Source: Acidobacteriota bacterium (GTDB lineage Bacteria; Acidobacteriota; Terriglobia; UBA7540). Taken from it: a DNA stretch of 39,535 nt. A program made the position numbers and the translations under genes. The notes below the pieces were generated by a model. The model saw only the letters and a list, made by a program, of their open reading frames with translations, searched no databases and was not told where the DNA came from. Shown in pieces: positions 35,480 through 39,535 of this stretch. Each line of letters opens with the position of its first letter. Position 1 is the first letter of the stretch. The stretch is taken from contig JAKAWN010000012.1 in NCBI GenBank assembly GCA_021827245.1, positions 1 through 39,535 of the forward strand, in the 5' to 3' direction.

Positions 35480-36526
35480 ATGAACCTATTTCGCCGAATG
35501 GGATTCGTTGTTTTCTTCGTAGGGACCGGCGTAGCGCTGGGGCAGGCTCAGCAAGTTAGGCCCCAGATAGTGACGAGGTCGGAGCTTGAGGGAGGCGTAG
35601 CGGTCGTCCAGGTCGCTCCGCGGTTTGTCACCACTATCCGTCTGCCCGAAGCGGTTAATTCCATCGTGGTGGGAGATCCTTCCGAGTTCCAGGTAGAGCA
35701 CTCGGCACGCGAGCCCGAGCTAGTCTTCGTGAAGCCGCTTACGCCGCAGCCGGAGGAGACGAATCTGCTGATTTCAACAGCGGACGGCGAAGATGTGAGT
35801 CTGCTCCTGGTCAGCCGAGGGGAAGACGGAAAGGACGCACCTATCAAAGTCGATTTGCTGGTGAAGTACCAGAGTGCGAAAGGGTTCCTTGTGCAACCAT
35901 CAGCCTTCCCATTCGCACTCGTTGGGGAAACCGTCCCATTGACACAGCCCAACGTGGCGAACGGTTCGAACTCCAAAACTCAGGGAAATGTGATTTCTCC
36001 CAAGGCTCTTGGTGATCCCCCGACGAAGTCTGCACGCGGGACCGACCTCGACCAACTGCTCAAACAACAAGAGCAAGCGCCGTTGCCCGTGCTGTACGGG
36101 ACGCACCTCCGCCTAAAAAACAAGGGTGGAGACCCAATTTGCGCCGGAGTGAGCGAGGTCACCGATGGCGGTCAGGACGTGACCGTGCTGTTCTCGGTGG
36201 TGAACCCCACGAAGCACGCAATCCTGCTGATGCCGCCCCAGGTTCAACTTGCGGGACGGACGAAATCGGGGAAGTTCATTCATCACTCGCACTGGACGTC
36301 TTCGGAACAGTTGCCCGTGATCGAGTTCCGGTTGAGCCGGTGGCGGCTGGGGCCTGGGGAGCGCGCGGACGGCGTGGCCCTGTTCGAGCGGCCACCGTAC
36401 AAGATGTCTAACGAAACGCTTTTGCTCCAAATGGCGGAAGCGGGAGCGGTGAATAGGCCGGCGCTCGCGCCGATAGGTTTTGGGGTCAGCACGCCCAGGG
36501 AGGGACCAAATGGCAGAGGAAAATGA
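35480..36526 (+). CDS. VirB9/TrbG-like type IV secretion protein
   Basis: About 348 aa with a signal peptide (MGFVVFFVGTGVALGQA). The next segment (PRFVTTIRLPEAVNSIVVGDPSEF, then ELVFVKPL and TNLLISTADG) is the VirB9/TrbG N-terminal domain. A Gln/Pro/Ser linker near residues 170-215 leads into a beta-rich C-terminal domain (THLRLKNKGGDPICAG onward) which I cannot match with confidence. VirB9 forms the outer ring of the core complex with VirB10 and VirB7. The ATG at 35480 follows a GGTGGG; an in-frame TTG at 35456 is also possible. Its end overlaps the next gene by 17 bp. Confidence 0.75.
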   Translation: MNLFRRMGFVVFFVGTGVALGQAQQVRPQIVTRSELEGGVAVVQVAPRFVTTIRLPEAVNSIVVGDPSEFQVEHSAREPELVFVKPLTPQPEETNLLISTADGEDVSLLLVSRGEDGKDAPIKVDLLVKYQSAKGFLVQPSAFPFALVGETVPLTQPNVANGSNSKTQGNVISPKALGDPPTKSARGTDLDQLLKQQEQAPLPVLYGTHLRLKNKGGDPICAGVSEVTDGGQDVTVLFSVVNPTKHAILLMPPQVQLAGRTKSGKFIHHSHWTSSEQLPVIEFRLSRWRLGPGERADGVALFERPPYKMSNETLLLQMAEAGAVNRPALAPIGFGVSTPREGPNGRGK

Positions 36527-37967
36527 AAAGCGAGCTGGCGCATCAGGAAAAGGAAGCGCCGTCGAAGGATCCGAGGAACTCGAGGCCGAAGAGAACGCTG
36601 CACGTCCCCAATGGCTTGACGTCTTTCGCCAGGCCTTCCGGAAAGCACAGCGGGAACAGGGCCAAACAGCTAGCCGTCGCGAACTCGGGCGCGACAGAAG
36701 CCGGACGCTGGTTCTCCTGGTCGGAGCGGCGATAGCGGTGCTGGTGCTCTTCCTGGTGGTATTTTCCTCGCCCGACAATGCGCGCAAGCGTCTGATGGCG
36801 AGTGCGCCGGGAGCGCCGAACCTGGGCCGCCGAGTGACGCCGGGACAGCAGACACCTGAGCACGCGGGGTCTGTCACGCCGCTGCTCACTGCAACTCCTC
36901 AGCCGTCGGGAACGGGGAGCAGCCAAACGGTCACAGCGGAAGACGTAGGCAGAACAGCCCGGCCGGAGCGGGCAGCTCTTGGAGCCCCGCCAATATACGC
37001 CCCGCCACCAAGCCCTGCGACGTTGGGGCATCCGGGGAAATACGCCCTCGGGAGAATCAACTTCTCTGGAGTTGGATCCTCATCGGCTTCGGCTTGTCAA
37101 ATCCCGTCCCGGCAACTTGGCGCCAGCGGATCAAGCGCGAGCTCAGCAGCCTTGAAAGACCTCCAGAAGCCTTCACTCGTATTTGTTCGCAGTGTGTCGC
37201 CGGCGAGTGGGAGCCCGACACCGCAACTCGCTTCCAGGGGCCTTGACGAAAGCTCGATCATGACGGAGCTTCCCGCTGGCACGCGGCTCGTTGCCCGGCT
37301 TCAATCCGCCGTGAGTACGGCAGTTCAGGCGCCCGTGGTCGCAGCGGTTGAATACAATTACGAACGGGATGGGGAAATCATAGTTCCCGCGGGCACGCTT
37401 GCCTTGGGGAAACTCTCGCAGGCCGACCCGTCCGGCGATGTGGATATCGACTTCGATGCTTTGCAAATGCCAGATGGCACAACCGAGAGAATCGATGCCA
37501 CGGCGATGAGCTTGAACTACGGCCCTCTCAAGGGGCAGGTCAGTGGGAAAGGGACAGCGAAGAGCTTTCTCGTGCGATCGCTGACTGGAGTCGGCACGGT
37601 GGCGGCATATCTGGTCGGCGCTGGCGGTGGCACTGGCTTTAACGGGCCGCTCTCCGAGAGTTCTCTCTTGCGGGACCGAATCGCTTCGAACATCGGCATG
37701 GCTGGCGATCAGGAACTGAACAGTCTGGCATTCAACCAGCACATCGTTGTGACGATCCCCGGGAACACGCGGTTTTTCGTCGTGCTGGAGAAAGGAGCAG
37801 CTGCAAACGGGACTCAAAGACGGCCTACAGCCGGGGTTTCTGAGGCCCAAAGCAGCGCTTTACCAACCCTCGACGAGCTGCGGCAGCTCTTGCAATTAAA
37901 GCAGGAACTCGGTGATATGGTTCAGCAGGCTGGAACGCAAAGCGCCGCTGCTGAGCCGCGGCAATAG
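36510..37967 (+). CDS. VirB10/TrbI-like type IV secretion protein
   Basis: About 485 aa. A cytoplasmic N-terminus of about 65 residues leads to one transmembrane helix (LVLLVGAAIAVLVLFLVVF), a long Pro/Ser-rich periplasmic linker (PPIYAPPPSPATL), and a C-terminal domain with the VirB10 pattern (ELPAGTRLVARLQSAVS, GEIIVPAGTLALGKL, MPDGTTERIDATAM). The family spans both membranes as an energy-sensing scaffold. The ATG at 36510 is chosen because GGGAGGGA stands before it; it overlaps the VirB9 gene, meaning tight coupling. Confidence 0.82.
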   Translation: MAEENEKRAGASGKGSAVEGSEELEAEENAARPQWLDVFRQAFRKAQREQGQTASRRELGRDRSRTLVLLVGAAIAVLVLFLVVFSSPDNARKRLMASAPGAPNLGRRVTPGQQTPEHAGSVTPLLTATPQPSGTGSSQTVTAEDVGRTARPERAALGAPPIYAPPPSPATLGHPGKYALGRINFSGVGSSSASACQIPSRQLGASGSSASSAALKDLQKPSLVFVRSVSPASGSPTPQLASRGLDESSIMTELPAGTRLVARLQSAVSTAVQAPVVAAVEYNYERDGEIIVPAGTLALGKLSQADPSGDVDIDFDALQMPDGTTERIDATAMSLNYGPLKGQVSGKGTAKSFLVRSLTGVGTVAAYLVGAGGGTGFNGPLSESSLLRDRIASNIGMAGDQELNSLAFNQHIVVTIPGNTRFFVVLEKGAAANGTQRRPTAGVSEAQSSALPTLDELRQLLQLKQELGDMVQQAGTQSAAAEPRQ

Positions 37968-37976
37968 GGGGTTTTG

Positions 37977-38336
37977 ATGGGGATGGCGCCAAACTGGAAA
38001 CCGCTCGAGGCCAGACTCGGGCCCAAGCGTTGCGTTGGGTTTATGTTCATGGGCCGAATCAATGGCCTGTACGTCTACCACCATGGAATAGCTCGGATGC
38101 CTCTCTATCTGGATGACGAGGGTCAGTGTTACGTGTGTCGTGGTGGCATGCATTACGAGAGGGGGGACTTTGACGCGGAGCTTCGCAAGATTGAAGAGAC
38201 TCTAGCCGTGATCGATGAAACGCTTGAGAGCGTCTACGATAACGCCTATATCGCACGGAAAGAAGAGGCTTTGCGCAGGGCTGGCATTCCGTTCCTTCAC
38301 CTTGAGATTGAGCCAGAAGACATTTCCATCAACTAG
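37977..38336 (+). CDS. Small unknown protein in the secretion cluster
   Basis: About 119 aa. The N-terminal half looks beta-rich (GPKRCVGFMFMGRINGLYVYHHG, MPLYLDDEGQCYVCRGG) and the C-terminal half is charged and helical. The CYVC pair could bind metal. No signal peptide. I do not recognise a family. It follows the VirB10 gene by about 10 bp on the same strand and is probably in the same operon. Confidence 0.6.
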   Translation: MGMAPNWKPLEARLGPKRCVGFMFMGRINGLYVYHHGIARMPLYLDDEGQCYVCRGGMHYERGDFDAELRKIEETLAVIDETLESVYDNAYIARKEEALRRAGIPFLHLEIEPEDISIN

Positions 38337-38422
38337 ATCTCGGTTCTTCCCTTCGGTGATCATTTTTGGATCCCTTGAGCGCTTTCGGTTCGTGAGGTAA
38401 CTTGCGGCCGGGGGATGAATCC

Positions 38423-39082
38423 ATGCCTTTTCGGACTCGCCGGTTCTTCTGGCTGGGCGTGCCTCGCTGGCCTATCAGGCGTCTCAAGCGGGCGCCAGCA
38501 GAATTCATCTACGCGACCATTCGCTCTTTCCGCGGCGGCTTCCAGACCGGGGTGACCGCTGCGGGCCGCGGCAGGGGGCGAGCGAGGCCAAAACACCCGT
38601 TCTGGCTGACTCTGTTCTTGATCTGTTTTGCGGTTGCGGCAGCAGCTGAAATCTCGGTGTGGCGTCCCTCTATGCTTCTGGTCCTTGCAGTGACCCTCGA
38701 CCTCGCGATTCTGCTTCGCAGCCCGTTCACCCAACGTTGGTACGCACTGAGGAAGCTGGCGCGCGTCGTAATCGCGGTCTGTTTGCTCTACGGTTTCTGG
38801 ACTCTACTGAACTGGCGCCCGTTGTGGCGCATCGTTGGTCCCTTCGGCTTTACCCACCTAGAAGCGGGCTTCTGGCTAATCCTGGCGGCCATTCTCCTTT
38901 GGTGGATTAGTGTCATCTGGATTGCCTTCTCTCGCCCTTATCGGCGGAAAAGAACTCGCGAAGCCCTGTCAGCGACCACCAGCCCGTTTTATCGTGACGG
39001 TCACGGAGATGTTGGCCCAGACACTTCAGGTAGTCGGAACTGGAAAATCACTGATCGCACGTTTCATCGCTACCTTAACTAG
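38423..39082 (+). CDS. Predicted membrane protein in the secretion cluster
   Basis: About 219 aa with four predicted transmembrane helices between residues 65 and 185, a basic N-terminus (RRLKRAPAEF, GRGRGRARPKH) and a polar C-terminal tail. No family recognised; it could be a divergent VirB6/TrbL-like or accessory protein, but four helices are few for that. ATG 38423 follows GGGGGA; TTG 38402 is a longer option. Confidence 0.5.
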   Translation: MPFRTRRFFWLGVPRWPIRRLKRAPAEFIYATIRSFRGGFQTGVTAAGRGRGRARPKHPFWLTLFLICFAVAAAAEISVWRPSMLLVLAVTLDLAILLRSPFTQRWYALRKLARVVIAVCLLYGFWTLLNWRPLWRIVGPFGFTHLEAGFWLILAAILLWWISVIWIAFSRPYRRKRTREALSATTSPFYRDGHGDVGPDTSGSRNWKITDRTFHRYLN

Positions 39083-39487
39083 GCGAAGCTCGAACTCGAT
39101 CGGCGCAACCGATTTCCAGATCCACAAGGTGAGGCCTTCGTAAGGTGACCGGCAGGAGCGTCTTCGCCTGGCAAAGGGGACACCGATACCAACTCTAATG
39201 GAATCAGGCAAGTGGCTTTCACCCGGGCCGGGCGGGCGAGAGGATCCGGCCTCCTATTCCGACTGATATAGGAAGGATGGTCGTTCGGTCGTGTAGCACG
39301 AAGTCTCACGGAGACGTTAACCATCCTGAGCTGTCCGGCTGCCCGTTTTCTTCTGCCTTCCAGGTACCTCGCCCACTTTTTTGACAATTCCGCGAACTCA
39401 TCTTAGGTTGCCGCTCACTTCGTTTGCTCCATCGCGGCGGCTTTTGCCCGAGGAGAAAGCGAACGAACCGAAAAGGGGGCAAGTTCG
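39083..39487. other. Intergenic region holding a promoter
   Basis: About 405 bp with no gene I can support apart from the promoter at 39381-39409. It separates the secretion genes from the next gene, so a new transcription unit probably starts here. Confidence 0.5.
39381..39409 (+). promoter_or_regulatory. Candidate promoter for the gene at the right edge
   Basis: TTGACA (39381-39386) and TAGGTT (39404-39409) are 17 bp apart. The gene start at 39488 would give a leader of about 70 bases. Confidence 0.55.
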
Positions 39488-39535
39488 ATGAAGCTGAAAT
39501 TGGGCGAAGTCTGGAAGAAAGTCCTGGCCGTATCT
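39488..39535 (+). CDS. Start of a gene cut by the window edge
   Basis: Only 16 codons are visible (MKLKLGEVWKKV...). The ATG lies about 80 bp after a good promoter, with a GGGGG run about 10 bases before it. Too short to name; it may belong to the secretion cluster. Confidence 0.4.
   Translation, partial: MKLKLGEVWKKVLAVS

Overview
The window looks like accessory chromosome from an Acidobacteriota bacterium. The best single clue is an 884-residue, twice-FtsX MacB-type permease (an acidobacterial duplicated orphan permease, ADOP) directly behind a PadR regulator. The G+C-rich composition and the anti-sigma, SANT-like and TPR-CHAT gene types fit. No rRNA, tRNA or CRISPR array was seen.

Left third (1-14.3 kb): a 5'-truncated Ser/Thr kinase on the + strand converges on a six-gene minus-strand operon. 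In transcription order the operon encodes a SNF2/DEAH helicase, a Fic protein, an OLD-type ATPase with a Toprim domain, a DUF1156 DNA methyltransferase, an unrecognised 431-aa protein with a HEPN-like RNHAFH motif, and a DUF499 AAA ATPase. Two of the junctions are GTGA overlaps. The helicase, DUF1156 and DUF499 trio is the core of DISARM-related anti-phage modification loci. The OLD nuclease, Fic and HEPN-like members make this an unusual version and are the best candidate for an undescribed system.

Middle (14.3-20 kb): a divergent TPR-CHAT protease gene is split by a 1338-bp IS3-family element with a 4-bp target duplication. Removing the element and one copy of the duplication restores a 911-codon frame. 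An S41/PDZ protease overlaps the CHAT gene by ATGA, so this was a coupled protease pair.

20-31 kb: ADOP permease with PadR; an XRE regulator with a small partner; an ECF-like sigma factor with a zinc-binding membrane anti-sigma; a protein made of repeated DNA-binding modules; an internally duplicated protein of unknown function; and a YtrA-type GntR, membrane protein and secreted subtilisin operon under a near-consensus promoter.

31-34 kb: a DUF362 protein behind a terpenoid-cyclase-like repeat protein, then four tandem copies of a 133-135 bp non-coding repeat.

Right end (34-39.5 kb): a MoxR ATPase, a lytic transglycosylase, VirB9/TrbG-like and VirB10/TrbI-like proteins, two small unknown genes and the start of another gene. 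This is part of a type IV secretion or conjugation cluster that runs off the window. A defence operon, an insertion sequence and transfer genes together suggest a genomic island, which is an inference.
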